The notes beneath the pieces were generated by a model. That model searched no databases, was not told the origin of the DNA, and saw nothing but the letters and a program-made list of their open reading frames with translations. Position numbers and translations under genes: made by a program. Shown here piece after piece: positions 1 to 8,033 of a stretch of 64,000 nt of DNA. Position 1 is the stretch's first letter; the number at the start of each line of letters is the position of its first letter. This stretch comes from Actinomyces timonensis DSM 23838 (lineage in GTDB: Bacteria > Actinomycetota > Actinomycetes > Actinomycetales > Actinomycetaceae). The stretch spans positions 799,253 to 863,252 of the forward strand of contig NZ_JH806632.1 in the NCBI RefSeq assembly GCF_000295095.1, read 5' to 3'.

Positions 1-105
1 CCCGTCCGCGCCGTGAGCGCCGTCAGGATCCTCAGGGATCCACGTGCTGATGACGCCCCTGTGCTCCCTGTGATCCTTGTGGTCGTCCCGGTCCTCGTCG
101 GTCAT
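1..105 (-). CDS. N-terminus of an unidentified protein, cut by the window edge
   Basis: An ATG at 103-105 on the minus strand opens a frame that stays open to base 1, giving the first 35 residues only. A GGAG-type ribosome binding site lies a few bases upstream. The start begins 18 bases past the stop of the LmeA-like gene in the same direction, so it looks like the next gene of that operon. The visible peptide is very charged, rich in Asp, Glu, His and Arg, beginning MTDEDRDDHKDHREHRG, with no signal peptide. No family can be named from this stub. The call rests on reading frame, ribosome binding site and position only. Confidence 0.5.
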   Translation of the reverse strand, partial: MTDEDRDDHKDHREHRGVISTWIPEDPDGAHGADG

Positions 106-122
106 GCCCGCTCCTGCTCGCC

Positions 123-959
123 TCATTCGCTCATCGTCACGTCGCTGCCTGTGAGGGAGATCTTGAGGCCGTTGTCGGTGACCATGACCTGGTCGATCCT
201 CAAGCCCTGGGGCAGTTGGTCGGCGGTGATCTCGGCGCCGTCGATCGGGATGCCCAGCAGCGAGAGAATCCTGCCGCCCTCGGAGTCGGGACCGTCAATG
301 GGCACCTCGACCCCGTCCGCTTTCGCCGAGCTGACGGTGATGCTCAGGCCGCCATCGTCCCTGACCCTCGGCTCGAACACGATCTCGAAGGCGGAGCCGT
401 AGCCGACGCCGGAGGCCCGGGCGCTTCCGGGGTCCGTGTCCGTGCCCGGGCGCACGACGTCGACCGTCACGTCGGCGGGGTTGATGTTGGCGGTGGTGAC
501 GAGGTCGGTGGCGCCCTGCCAGTCGATGATCCCCATGGCGCGCACGCTGCTGGCGCGATGCGGGCGGGAGGTGCTCACGCCGGTCAGGTCCACGTGGACG
601 TCGTTGACACTCAGAGTGCTGGCAGTGTCCGCCTTCACCGGGAGGTCGAGCCGGGAGGCGTCGATGGCGATCGAGTCGACCCGGCCTTGCATGAGCTGGA
701 GGACGAGGTCGTCCCCGGTGGTGATGGAGGCGCCCTTGTCCAGGCCGGGGAGCGCCTGGCGGATGGCGGATGCCACGCGCCCAGAGAGGTAGGAGTCCAG
801 GGCGGGCCGCGCCACGAAGTTCCCGACGGCGAGCAGCGCGACGAGGCAGACCGCCGTGATGGCCAGTGCCCGGCGGCGCGGCGCGGGGCCGGGGGCGGCT
901 GAGGAGGACGAGGAGGGGGAGGGTGTCAGGGACGACGCGAGCGAGGAGGTCTCAGCCAC
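123..959 (-). CDS. LmeA-like (DUF2993) phospholipid-binding protein
   Basis: A 278-residue protein with a Ser/Ala/Pro-rich N-terminus, a basic patch (PRRR) and one hydrophobic segment at about residues 30-50, followed by an exported domain. The domain pattern, with an amphipathic 'ARPALDSYLSGRVASAIRQ' start and alternating beta strands, matches the DUF2993/LmeA family. In mycobacteria LmeA is a periplasmic phospholipid-binding protein involved in lipomannan maturation. Here a cell-envelope lipid-binding role is inferred from family only. The ATG at 957-959 overlaps the last codons of the FHA/winged-helix gene, so the two are probably translationally coupled. Last complete member of the PP2C-FHA operon in view. 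Confidence 0.75.
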   Translation of the reverse strand: MAETSSLASSLTPSPSSSSSAAPGPAPRRRALAITAVCLVALLAVGNFVARPALDSYLSGRVASAIRQALPGLDKGASITTGDDLVLQLMQGRVDSIAIDASRLDLPVKADTASTLSVNDVHVDLTGVSTSRPHRASSVRAMGIIDWQGATDLVTTANINPADVTVDVVRPGTDTDPGSARASGVGYGSAFEIVFEPRVRDDGGLSITVSSAKADGVEVPIDGPDSEGGRILSLLGIPIDGAEITADQLPQGLRIDQVMVTDNGLKISLTGSDVTMSE

Positions 960-1791
960 GGTCGGCTCCCGCCCCCTTCGCGGCGCCGTCGACCTTCGTC
1001 GGAGCGGTGGTCACGGGGGCGACGGCGGCGGCGCGGTTGGCGGCCAGCTCGTCGTCGAGCATGGGGAGGTCCTCGGCGGTGACCATGAGCGTGGAGACGG
1101 CGTGCTCGACGAGCGCGGTGCGGCGGTTGGAGGCGGCGCCCTCGGCGCGCCCCCCGCGCAGCCCCCGCACGCCGACGCGGTCGAGCTTCTCGCAGACGTT
1201 GTCGAGCTTGCGGTTGAACTTGGTGATCGGCCAGCCCAGGCGCGCGGCGGCGGCCTGCGAGGAGGGGATCTCGGCGGCGCCAGTGCCCGCGCGCCGCAGC
1301 ACCGGCTCTGACAGGGCGAGGATGAGCAGGAGCTGGGAGCGGGTCATCGGGGTGACGCCGATCGTCGTCTGGCCGGTGGACTGCCGGGCGCCGTCGATCC
1401 CCGCGAAATGGTCCTCGCCAGCGGTGATGAGGTCGATCTCATAGGTGGTGGGGCCAGCGGAGAAGGTGAGGATGATCCGCGGGAAGACCAGGGGCATGCG
1501 CGCGCCGGGGGCGAGGCGGGATTGGACGAGCCCGTCGCCGTCGGTGAGGGTGGCGGACAGGCGCGAGCCCTCGTTGGCGATCCACCACAGGCCGTTCTCG
1601 CGGGCGAGGACGATGAAGCGCCGGTGGAGGTAGGGGTTGTCATCGATGTCGAGGTCCCCGCCGCGGCCGATGACGAAGGTCTCGTCCGGGCCGATCCTGT
1701 GCACCTCGCCGGAGAAGTCGAGCACGAGCTCCTCGGGGCGGTCGGGGTCGACGGAGGGCAGTGATTCCGTCCACGTTGCGTCGCTGGTCAT
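952..1791 (-). CDS. FHA-like N-terminal domain with C-terminal winged-helix-like domain
   Basis: Predicted 279 residues. The start at 1789-1791 was chosen because AAAGGA sits 8 bases upstream, just past the stop of the preceding gene. Residues about 15-105 resemble an FHA phosphothreonine-binding fold (ETFVIGRGGDLDIDDNPYL, then a WW-containing strand and a final ILTF strand). The usual SxxH and NG motifs are not obvious, so binding may be degenerate. The C-terminal half starts with 'MTRSQLLLILALSEPVLRR' and continues with helices and a 'FNRKLDNVCEKLDRVGVRG' stretch, which looks like a winged helix-turn-helix. It may read out Ser/Thr phosphorylation at DNA or a partner protein. That is inference; no kinase gene is visible beside it. 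Confidence 0.65.
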   Translation of the reverse strand: MTSDATWTESLPSVDPDRPEELVLDFSGEVHRIGPDETFVIGRGGDLDIDDNPYLHRRFIVLARENGLWWIANEGSRLSATLTDGDGLVQSRLAPGARMPLVFPRIILTFSAGPTTYEIDLITAGEDHFAGIDGARQSTGQTTIGVTPMTRSQLLLILALSEPVLRRAGTGAAEIPSSQAAAARLGWPITKFNRKLDNVCEKLDRVGVRGLRGGRAEGAASNRRTALVEHAVSTLMVTAEDLPMLDDELAANRAAAVAPVTTAPTKVDGAAKGAGADRG

Positions 1792-1807
1792 GGGGAGAAT
1801 CCTTTGC

Positions 1808-3010
1808 TTACTGCTGGTAGTGCTGGAATGGATGGATCGAGGGCGGCGATGGTTGTGACGGGGCCCACGGAGTCGGAGATGACGAGGATACAAGCGGCGG
1901 CATGGGTTGCGCCTGGGGCGCCTGGGGTATCTGCGTGGCGGCCGCCGACTGCGCCGCTGCCGGGGGAGCCATCGCTGGCGGCGCCGGCATGGGCGGGGGC
2001 GGCGGCGCGATCGGCGGCGTCGACGGGGGGACGAGCCTGAGCGTGATGCCGTCGCCGATGCTGAGCGTGTCCCCCATGCTCAAGGGCGTGGGCAGTGCCG
2101 CGGCGATGAGGACGGCCGGGCAGCCGGGCCGGTTGAGGGTCGTGCCGTTGGAGGAGTCCAGATCCTGCGCGAGGACGGAGGAGCCGGCTGTGGTGATCCG
2201 CACGTGGGAGCGGGAGACCATGTGGGAGGAGGAGGGGACGACGACGAGCGCCGCCCGCGTGCTGGTCGACTGGGGCGCCCGGCCGACCACGACCTCGCCG
2301 CCAGCGCGGACGAGGATGTCCTGGCCCGTGGACAGGCGCAGCAGGGCGAGGATGGGACGGGCGTCGCCGACCATCGCCGTCGCCAGGGCCTCGGCGACGG
2401 CGGCCGAGGGCAGGGTGTTGGCCGCCGGCGCGCTTCCCGGACTCCCCCCGCTGGGGCCGCTGACGGAGGCGCTGCCGGCGGTGGGCACCGAGGAGGCGCG
2501 ATGGCGGCGCCGGCCCGAGCCGGGCTCGGGCTCGGGGAAGGAGGCGAGGAGGTCGTAACTGCCCGACTCGTCCTCATGGCCCGTGGCCAGCTCAGGCATC
2601 TCGGCGGTCGCGAGCCCGGCGTCCTCGTCCTCGGGCTCCTCCCAGACCCCGGTGGCGGGCAGGTCCTCGTCGTCGAGCTCGGCGAGCACGTCCCAGGCGG
2701 AGGTCGGCTCATCAGGGGTGGAGGCGCTGGCCGCATCATCAGCGGCGAGGTGGTCGGGCTCGTCGGCGTCGGGGGGCTCGGGCCCGGTGGAGATGGCGGC
2801 CTGGGCGGCGGCGCCCTTGACCGCGCCGTCGTCCCCCTGCACCACGGGGCCGCCCAGGGCGGCGAGGACCGCCGCGGCCACGTGCTCAGCCGTGCCGGGG
2901 ACGAGGAGGGCCGTGCCGAGCATCCCGACGATCACCTCGCCGCGCTCGGCCTCCGCGCCGCCCTCGATCGGACGGGCCCCGGGGCTCGATCGCTCATCAG
3001 CCGGAGGCAT
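1808..3010 (-). CDS. FHA domain protein with long disordered linkers
   Basis: About 400 residues from the ATG at 3008-3010 (MPPADERSSPG). This start overlaps the end of the phosphatase gene by 14 bases; a longer upstream reading would only shadow the phosphatase. The first half is acidic and low in complexity. The FHA domain lies at about residues 215-315: VVVGRAPQ, then the diagnostic SHMVSRSHVRI and DSSNGTTLN, the loops that contact phosphothreonine. After the domain comes a Pro/Ala/Gln-rich tail ending in HYQQ. FHA proteins dock phosphorylated partners of Ser/Thr kinases, and the next-door PP2C would remove the same phosphates. The kinase itself is not in this window. Confidence 0.8.
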   Translation of the reverse strand: MPPADERSSPGARPIEGGAEAERGEVIVGMLGTALLVPGTAEHVAAAVLAALGGPVVQGDDGAVKGAAAQAAISTGPEPPDADEPDHLAADDAASASTPDEPTSAWDVLAELDDEDLPATGVWEEPEDEDAGLATAEMPELATGHEDESGSYDLLASFPEPEPGSGRRRHRASSVPTAGSASVSGPSGGSPGSAPAANTLPSAAVAEALATAMVGDARPILALLRLSTGQDILVRAGGEVVVGRAPQSTSTRAALVVVPSSSHMVSRSHVRITTAGSSVLAQDLDSSNGTTLNRPGCPAVLIAAALPTPLSMGDTLSIGDGITLRLVPPSTPPIAPPPPPMPAPPAMAPPAAAQSAAATQIPQAPQAQPMPPLVSSSSPTPWAPSQPSPPSIHPFQHYQQ

Positions 3011-3851
3011 CGAGCGCACCTCCCCCGGCCCGCTCGGCACCGAAGTCCTCATCGGGCTCGGGCGCTGTGACGACGCCGACGAGCGAGGGGCGCTCGACGA
3101 GGTCGATGACCAGCGCCGTGGCGTTGTCGTGGCCCCCGTTCTCCAGGGCGGCCGCCACGAGGGCCTCGGCGGTGCGCTGCGGGGTGAGGCCGGCGCCCAG
3201 GATGAGGCCGAGCTCGTCGTCGTCAAGCTCATCGCTCAGACCATCGGAGCACACGAGGAAGCGCTCTCCCCCGGTGGCGGGCAGGAGGCGCGCGCTCGGC
3301 GTGAAGGGGCCCGACAGCCCCCCGCCCAGGGCGCGGGTGACGATGTTCTTGCGGAAGTCCTCGCGGGCCTCGGCGCGGCTGAGCTCGCCGGACTCGATGA
3401 GCTCCTGGACCTTGGAGTGATCGGTGGTCACCTGGTGCAGCTCGCCGTCGCGCAGGAGGTAGACGCGCGCGTCACCCAGGTTGAAGACGAGCCAGGCGGG
3501 GATGCCGTCGGGGTGGAGCAGGGCGACGCCGGCGACGGTGGCGCCGGGGCGGTGCGAGCCGGTGGAGGGCAGCGCGTCCACATCCTCCCCGGCCGCCTCG
3601 ATGGCCTCGATGACCTGGGCGGCATCGCTGATGATGGCCCCGGCGAGGGCGGAGATCCGCTCCAGGGCGGTACGGGCGGCCAGGCGCCCAGAGGTGTGGC
3701 CCCCCATGCCGTCGACGACCACGTACACGGGCTCCAGGGCCAGGTAGCCGTCCTCATTGGCGGTGCGCAGGCGGCCGACGTCGGTGGCGGCGCCGACGAT
3801 GGGGACCTGGGACGCGGCCACCTCGGCGACCGTATCAGTGATCTCGCTCAT
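2997..3851 (-). CDS. PP2C-family protein serine/threonine phosphatase
   Basis: A 284-residue metal-dependent phosphatase of the PPM/PP2C family. The start at 3849-3851 (MSEITDTVAE) has AGGA upstream; a start ten codons earlier is possible but has weaker support. The family motifs appear in order: DVGRLRTANEDG, VVVDGMGGH (metal-binding Asp), LGDARVYLLRDG, TTDHS, NIVTRALGG, LVCSDGLSDEL (Asp) and GGHDNATALVIDL (Asp-Asn). No membrane segment is present, unlike PstP of mycobacteria, so it should be cytosolic. It is first in a minus-strand operon with two FHA proteins, which suggests it reverses a phosphothreonine signal those proteins read. The divergent gene at 4029 shares the promoter region. 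Confidence 0.9.
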   Translation of the reverse strand: MSEITDTVAEVAASQVPIVGAATDVGRLRTANEDGYLALEPVYVVVDGMGGHTSGRLAARTALERISALAGAIISDAAQVIEAIEAAGEDVDALPSTGSHRPGATVAGVALLHPDGIPAWLVFNLGDARVYLLRDGELHQVTTDHSKVQELIESGELSRAEAREDFRKNIVTRALGGGLSGPFTPSARLLPATGGERFLVCSDGLSDELDDDELGLILGAGLTPQRTAEALVAAALENGGHDNATALVIDLVERPSLVGVVTAPEPDEDFGAERAGGGALDASG

Positions 3852-4028
3852 CGGTAGGTCCTGCTCTCCTTGTTCCCGCACTGGGGCTGACCATACCGTT
3901 CCCCGCCGCTCCCTATGGTCATCAGGGGTCTCTCAGGTAGGCTCGCGCTCGCAAGTGCCCCCCGGCACTCCGGGATGCCAGCCTCCCCACGGCGGCTCCC
4001 GGCCCTCGATCGCCGCTGAAGGACCGTC

Positions 4029-5138
4029 ATGTCTCAGGCTCAGGACGAGCTCATCGCACGCGCCCAGGACCCCACGACCCCCTGGGCGGAATTGCACGAG
4101 CTCGCTCAGAACTACCCGGGGCTGCGCCCGTATGTCGCGCGCAATCCGAACACCTACCCGGACCTGCTGAACTGGCTGGGATCCCTGGGCGACGCCGCCG
4201 TCGACGCCGCGCTGGCCTCCCGCACCAGCACCGCTAGCCCTGTCAGCCCCATCAGCCCGATCGACCCGTCCGCCGCGAGCGGCCCGAGCACGAGCGTCAT
4301 GCCCGGGGCGATCGCGCCCGCCACCGCCACCCAGGGCGCGCCGACGACGCAGCCGGCGCAGCCCACAGCGCCGGTGGACCCCGCCTGGGCCGCGCAGCAG
4401 GCCGGCGCCCAGGCCTTCCAGCCCTCCTACCAGCAGCCCGGCTACCAGCAGGGCGTGTACGCGGCGGGGCAGCAGCCCTACGCGCAGCCCTATGACCCGA
4501 ATGCGCTCTCCTCGATCCCCGTTGGGGAGCCAGAGCCCGTCGAGGACCACCGGCGCTCCAACATCATGCTGTGGCTCCTGGCTGTCGTGGTCCTCGCACT
4601 CGTCGGGGGGATCGTCTTCTGGGTCCTCGCCGAGGACGATGACGCCACCAAGGCCAGCCGGACGAACGGGGGCCAGACGAGCCAGTCCGCGCCCACGCAG
4701 GACGGCGGGGCGTCCGGCGGGGCCTCCGATGGCGCGTCCTCGAGGCCGTCGGCCAGCGCCTCGGCGACCGCGACGGGCAAGAAGGCCTTCCCGGCGCCAT
4801 CGGACGCCAACGAGCTCGCCTCCTTCACCGCGCCCTCGGGCAATATCTCCTGCACCCTGTCCGACTCCGGCGCGAGCTGCACCATCAAGGAGCACACCTT
4901 CTCCCAGGGAAGCTGCACCTCATCGCCCTACACGGCGACCATCGGGAGCGGGGAGGCCACCGGGAACTGCGCGACCTCCTTCTCCGGCGGGGGCGTCACC
5001 CTCAACTACGGCGCCTCGGCGAAGCACGGCGACTACGCCTGCACCTCCTCGGAGTCCGGGATCTCCTGCTGGAGCCAGGTGACCGGCAAGGGCTTCACCA
5101 TGTCCCGCGACACCATCCAGAGCACCTCGAAGAACTGA
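4029..5138 (+). CDS. Single-pass membrane protein: variant leucine-rich repeat N-terminus, Cys-rich extracellular domain
   Basis: A 369-residue protein. Residues 1-60 (DPTTPWAELHELAQNYPGLR, then PNTYPDLLNWL) match the variant leucine-rich repeat modules common at the N-terminus of actinomycete membrane proteins. A Pro/Gln/Tyr-rich cytosolic linker follows, with QQPGYQQG-type repeats at about 130-160, then one transmembrane helix at about 180-203 and a Ser/Thr-rich spacer. The outer domain (about 255-369) carries several cysteines in pairs (ISCTLSDSGASC, GSCTSS, GNCATS, YACTSS, ISCW), consistent with disulfides outside the cell. RBS AAGGA precedes the ATG. A TAGGCT -10 box at 3938-3943 may be its promoter. 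Function unknown; a surface sensing or adhesion role is inference. Confidence 0.75.
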   Translation: MSQAQDELIARAQDPTTPWAELHELAQNYPGLRPYVARNPNTYPDLLNWLGSLGDAAVDAALASRTSTASPVSPISPIDPSAASGPSTSVMPGAIAPATATQGAPTTQPAQPTAPVDPAWAAQQAGAQAFQPSYQQPGYQQGVYAAGQQPYAQPYDPNALSSIPVGEPEPVEDHRRSNIMLWLLAVVVLALVGGIVFWVLAEDDDATKASRTNGGQTSQSAPTQDGGASGGASDGASSRPSASASATATGKKAFPAPSDANELASFTAPSGNISCTLSDSGASCTIKEHTFSQGSCTSSPYTATIGSGEATGNCATSFSGGGVTLNYGASAKHGDYACTSSESGISCWSQVTGKGFTMSRDTIQSTSKN

Positions 5139-5170
5139 GCCAGCGGCGGCGCCGCGCCGCCGGGACTGGC
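5139..5170 (+). terminator. GC-rich hairpin after the leucine-rich repeat membrane protein gene
   Basis: Starts directly after the stop codon. Nested arms GCCAG/CTGGC and GGCGGCG/CGCCGCC form a near-perfect stem with no U-run, the common actinobacterial 'I-shaped' form. It separates this gene from the leaderless promoter of the MFS gene 17 bases further on. Confidence 0.5.
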
Positions 5171-5186
5171 GTGGAGCGCCCGCGTC

Positions 5187-5198
5187 TACCATCCACGC
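5187..5198 (+). promoter_or_regulatory. -10 box of a leaderless MFS transcript
   Basis: TACCAT at 5187-5192 followed by exactly six bases and the ATG at 5199. There is no Shine-Dalgarno sequence. The spacing puts the transcription start at or next to the start codon. Confidence 0.6.
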
Positions 5199-6473
5199 AT
5201 GCCGTCCTACCGCCGGATCCTGCGCCAGCCCGGCGCCCTGCGCTTCTCCAGCGCGGCGCTCATCGCCCGATTCCCCATGTCGATGCTGGGGATCTCCCTC
5301 ATCCTCACCGTCCAGGAGGTCTACGGCTCCTACTCAGCGGCGGGCGCCGTCAGCGCGGCCCTCGTCGTCGCCCAGGCGATCGGCTCGCCGCTCCTGGCGC
5401 GGCAGGTCGACGCCCGGGGCCAGGCCGCCGTCATGCGCCCGGCCCTGGCGGTGTCCGCGGGCGCGCTGGCGGCGCTCATCGCCTGCCTGTCCACGCGAGC
5501 TCCCCTGCCCGCGGCCCTCGTCCTGGCGGCGGTGGCGGGCGCCTTCACCGGGTCGATGGGCTCGCTGGCACGCTCGCGCTGGACCGTCGTCCTGTCCACC
5601 CCGCAGGACCTCCACACGGCCTTCTCCCTGGAGGCGGCGCTCGACGAGGTCGCCTTCGTCGTCGGGCCGCCCCTGGCGACGGCGCTGAGCACCGCTCCGG
5701 CGCTGCCCGCCGCCTCGGGCGTCATCGCATGCGCGCTGCTGCAGACCGGCGGCGGGGCCTGGCTGCTGTCCCAAAGGGCCACGGAGCCCCCGGCCCATCC
5801 CCGCGCCCGTCGCGGGCAGAGCGGGCAGAGCGGGAACAGTGGCGCCGCGGCGGGAGCCGCGGACGCGACGGCCTCTCAGACCCCGGTGCTGCGCCACGGG
5901 GCGGTCCTCGTGGTCATCGCTGTGTTCATGTTCACAGGCGGCTTGTTCGGGGCGAACGACGTCGCCGCCGTCGCCATCGCGAAGGAGCTCGGGCACCCCT
6001 CGGCGGCGGGCATCGTGCTCGCCGCGTGGTCAGTGGGCTCGCTCAGCGCCGCACTGGCCTTCGGAGCGCGCGCCTGGGGCTGGCCGCTGTGGAAGCAGCT
6101 CCTTGCGGGCGTCACGGGCCTGGCGGTCGGCTGCTCGGCGCTGCCGATGATGCCGGGGCTGGTGTCGATCGCCGTCGTCATGGCCATCACCGGGATGGCG
6201 ATCGCCCCCACGGTGACGATCGGCAACAACATCGTCCAGGTGACTGTCTCCCCCGCGCAGTTGACCGAGGGCCTGGCGTGGGTGGGCACCGCGCTCAACA
6301 TGGGGGTGTCCCTGGGCTCTCTCGTGGCGGGCTACGCGATCGACCGCACCGGTTCCCATGGCGGGTATCTCCTCGTGGCGGGCTTCGCCTGGATGGGAGT
6401 CCTCGCTACCATCGTCGGGCTGCCGACGCTGCGATCCGCCAAGGCGAGAACCGATTTGGAGAAGCACGCATGA
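5199..6473 (+). CDS. Major facilitator superfamily transporter
   Basis: 424 residues with about twelve hydrophobic segments in two halves. The central cytosolic loop at about 190-225 is rich in Arg, Gly, Ser and Ala (RARRGQSGQSGNSG). The N-terminal half begins IPFMSMLGISLILTVQEVYGSY-like and contains an AxQ(A/V) exchanger pattern, similar to drug and sugar efflux MFS proteins of actinobacteria. Substrate is unknown. The stop codon overlaps the ATG of the downstream glycosyltransferase (ATGA), so both are co-translated. That pairing hints at export or handling of a lipid or glycan intermediate, which is inference. Translation probably starts on a leaderless mRNA. Confidence 0.8.
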   Translation: MPSYRRILRQPGALRFSSAALIARFPMSMLGISLILTVQEVYGSYSAAGAVSAALVVAQAIGSPLLARQVDARGQAAVMRPALAVSAGALAALIACLSTRAPLPAALVLAAVAGAFTGSMGSLARSRWTVVLSTPQDLHTAFSLEAALDEVAFVVGPPLATALSTAPALPAASGVIACALLQTGGGAWLLSQRATEPPAHPRARRGQSGQSGNSGAAAGAADATASQTPVLRHGAVLVVIAVFMFTGGLFGANDVAAVAIAKELGHPSAAGIVLAAWSVGSLSAALAFGARAWGWPLWKQLLAGVTGLAVGCSALPMMPGLVSIAVVMAITGMAIAPTVTIGNNIVQVTVSPAQLTEGLAWVGTALNMGVSLGSLVAGYAIDRTGSHGGYLLVAGFAWMGVLATIVGLPTLRSAKARTDLEKHA

Positions 6474-7759
6474 CCTCAGCCCCGCACGGCTCCACGGCGA
6501 GGGGAGTCTCGCACCAGCGCGCGCTGGACGCCGCACTCCGCTCCCCCGCCCTCCTCATCCTGGGCTGCCTGGGACTGCTCCTCATCCCCGTCCACCAGTT
6601 GTGGGACAACCTCGTTCCCTCGTTCAAGCTCGACGCGTGGATCTACTACCACGCCGTGGCGCAGTGGCACGCGGGCGGCTCCCTCTACGACTGGTACGCC
6701 AACCCCGGGCAGAAGGTGTGGCCCTTCACCTACCCGCCCTTCGCCGCGTGGGTGCTCACCCCGCTGCTGCTCCTCACCGATCGCGCCGCGCAGGTGCTGC
6801 TCACGGCGGTCACGCCCTGGGCGGCGGCGGTCACCGCCTGGGCGGGCCTGCGCTGCCTGGGGGCGCGCGGCCGGGCTGCCTGGGGCGGCGGGGTCTGGCT
6901 CGGCCTGGCTGGCTGCCTCGTGGCCGAGCCGCTGGACAAGACCATGGAGTACGGGCAGATCAACGCGATCCTCATGATGCTCGTCGCGCTCGACCTGCTC
7001 GTGGTGCCCGCCGGCTCGCGCTGGCGGGGCGTGGGCAGCGCCGTGGCAGCGGCGATCAAGCTCACCCCGGCGATCGCCATCCTCGTCTTCCTCGTGCGCC
7101 GCGAGTGGCGGGCCGCGGCCACCATGGTCGCCACGGCCGCTGGCCTGACGGCGGCCGCCTGGGCGGCCTCCCCCAAGGAGTCCGCGCGGTTCTTCGGCGA
7201 GGCGATGCTCGACCCCTCGCGCGCGGGGCTGCCCGACTTCTCGGGCAATCAGAGCCTGCGCGGCCTGGTGGCCCGTGGCCTGCCGGAAGGGCTGTGGAGC
7301 CCGGTGTGGGCGGGGCTCGCGCTCCTGGTGATCATCGGCTCGATACTCCTGGCCAGGCGCCTGGGGCGCGGCGACCGCGGGACCGATGGGACCGCTGGGA
7401 CCGATGGGCTCACCCTGCTGCTCCAGACCGGCGTGGTGATGACCTGCGGGCTGCTGGTCTCCCCCATCAGCTGGTCGCACCACTGGGTGTGGTGCCTGCC
7501 GCTGCTCATCGGCCTGGGCGTGGCCTCGTGGCGCTGGTGCTCGCCGTCGCTCATGACGGCGACGGCGGCCGGCGGACTCGTCTTCGCCCTGGCCATGCAG
7601 TGGTGGTTCCCGGAGCAGAACCACGTGGAGCAGGACTGGCCCTGGTGGGCCGGTCCGCTGGGCTCCTCCTACACGCTGTGGGCGCTCGCCGCCGGCGCGC
7701 TCCTGTGGCTGCGCGCCCCGCGCGGTGAGGGCACCACGCCGAGCGCTGAACATCCTTGA
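6470..7759 (+). CDS. GT87-family polyprenol-phosphate-mannose-dependent mannosyltransferase-like membrane protein
   Basis: 429 residues, ATG overlapping the MFS stop. A GT-C type membrane glycosyltransferase of the GT87/DUF2029 family: the first extracytoplasmic loop after helix 1 carries the acidic FKLDAWIYYHAVAQW and later TYPPFAAWVLTPLLL, followed by about ten hydrophobic helices. Conserved family features visible are EYGQINAILMMLVALDLL and the SWSHHWVWCLP segment in the last third. Family members in actinobacteria transfer alpha-1,2 mannose from polyprenol-phosphate-mannose to lipomannan or lipoarabinomannan outside the membrane. The specific acceptor here cannot be told. An intergenic palindrome follows 21 bases after the stop. 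Confidence 0.8.
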   Translation: MTSAPHGSTARGVSHQRALDAALRSPALLILGCLGLLLIPVHQLWDNLVPSFKLDAWIYYHAVAQWHAGGSLYDWYANPGQKVWPFTYPPFAAWVLTPLLLLTDRAAQVLLTAVTPWAAAVTAWAGLRCLGARGRAAWGGGVWLGLAGCLVAEPLDKTMEYGQINAILMMLVALDLLVVPAGSRWRGVGSAVAAAIKLTPAIAILVFLVRREWRAAATMVATAAGLTAAAWAASPKESARFFGEAMLDPSRAGLPDFSGNQSLRGLVARGLPEGLWSPVWAGLALLVIIGSILLARRLGRGDRGTDGTAGTDGLTLLLQTGVVMTCGLLVSPISWSHHWVWCLPLLIGLGVASWRWCSPSLMTATAAGGLVFALAMQWWFPEQNHVEQDWPWWAGPLGSSYTLWALAAGALLWLRAPRGEGTTPSAEHP

Positions 7760-7780
7760 GTGCGCCCGGACGTGGGCGCA

Positions 7781-7900
7781 TGTCAATTCTGCTGCCGTCA
7801 GCGGGGGTCGCTTGTCGCACGCTGTTGAGGATCGTTGGGATTCCAACGATCGCGATCGCCTTCTCAAGCGGTCCGGACGCCGACGGCAGCAGAATTGACA
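7781..7900. repeat. Intergenic palindrome with perfect 19-bp arms
   Basis: Left arm TGTCAATTCTGCTGCCGTC at 7781-7799 and its exact reverse complement at 7882-7900 enclose 82 bases. Inside lies a second palindrome, ATCGTTGGGATTCCAACGAT, at 7831-7850. It begins 21 bases after the glycosyltransferase stop. No coding sequence, transposase or U-tract is present. It may be a transcription terminator or mRNA 3'-end structure; one of five such unit types in this window. Confidence 0.75.
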
Positions 7901-8021
7901 CCCTGCCGGGATGCGGAGGCCGGAAGCCGACGCGCCCAGCACCATCCGCGACCACTGACGTCGCCGTCGTCCCGCTGACGGCGCTCGGGGCGTGATCGCG
8001 CGCCGAGGGCGGCGGCACCCG

Positions 8022-8033
8022 TAAAATCAACGG
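8022..8033 (+). promoter_or_regulatory. -10 box of a leaderless App1-like phosphatase transcript
   Basis: TAAAAT at 8022-8027, six bases, then GTG at 8034. The surrounding sequence has no ribosome binding site. This is the closest match to TATAAT among the leaderless promoters here. Confidence 0.65.

Noticed and set aside
5171-7759. A single 862-codon protein spanning the MFS and GT87 region
   Set aside because: Its first half is out of frame with the MFS protein and lacks hydrophobic helices. The true gene starts at the ATGA overlap at 6470.
7781-7900. Terminal inverted repeats of a small transposable element
   Set aside because: The arms are perfect, but only 82 bases lie between them. 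There is no flanking target duplication that I can see and no transposase in the window. A MITE remains possible only if many copies exist.
7756-7995. A 79-codon frame between the GT87 and App1-like genes
   Set aside because: It runs through the palindrome, and both strands encode nearly the same peptide there. No ribosome binding site or family match.
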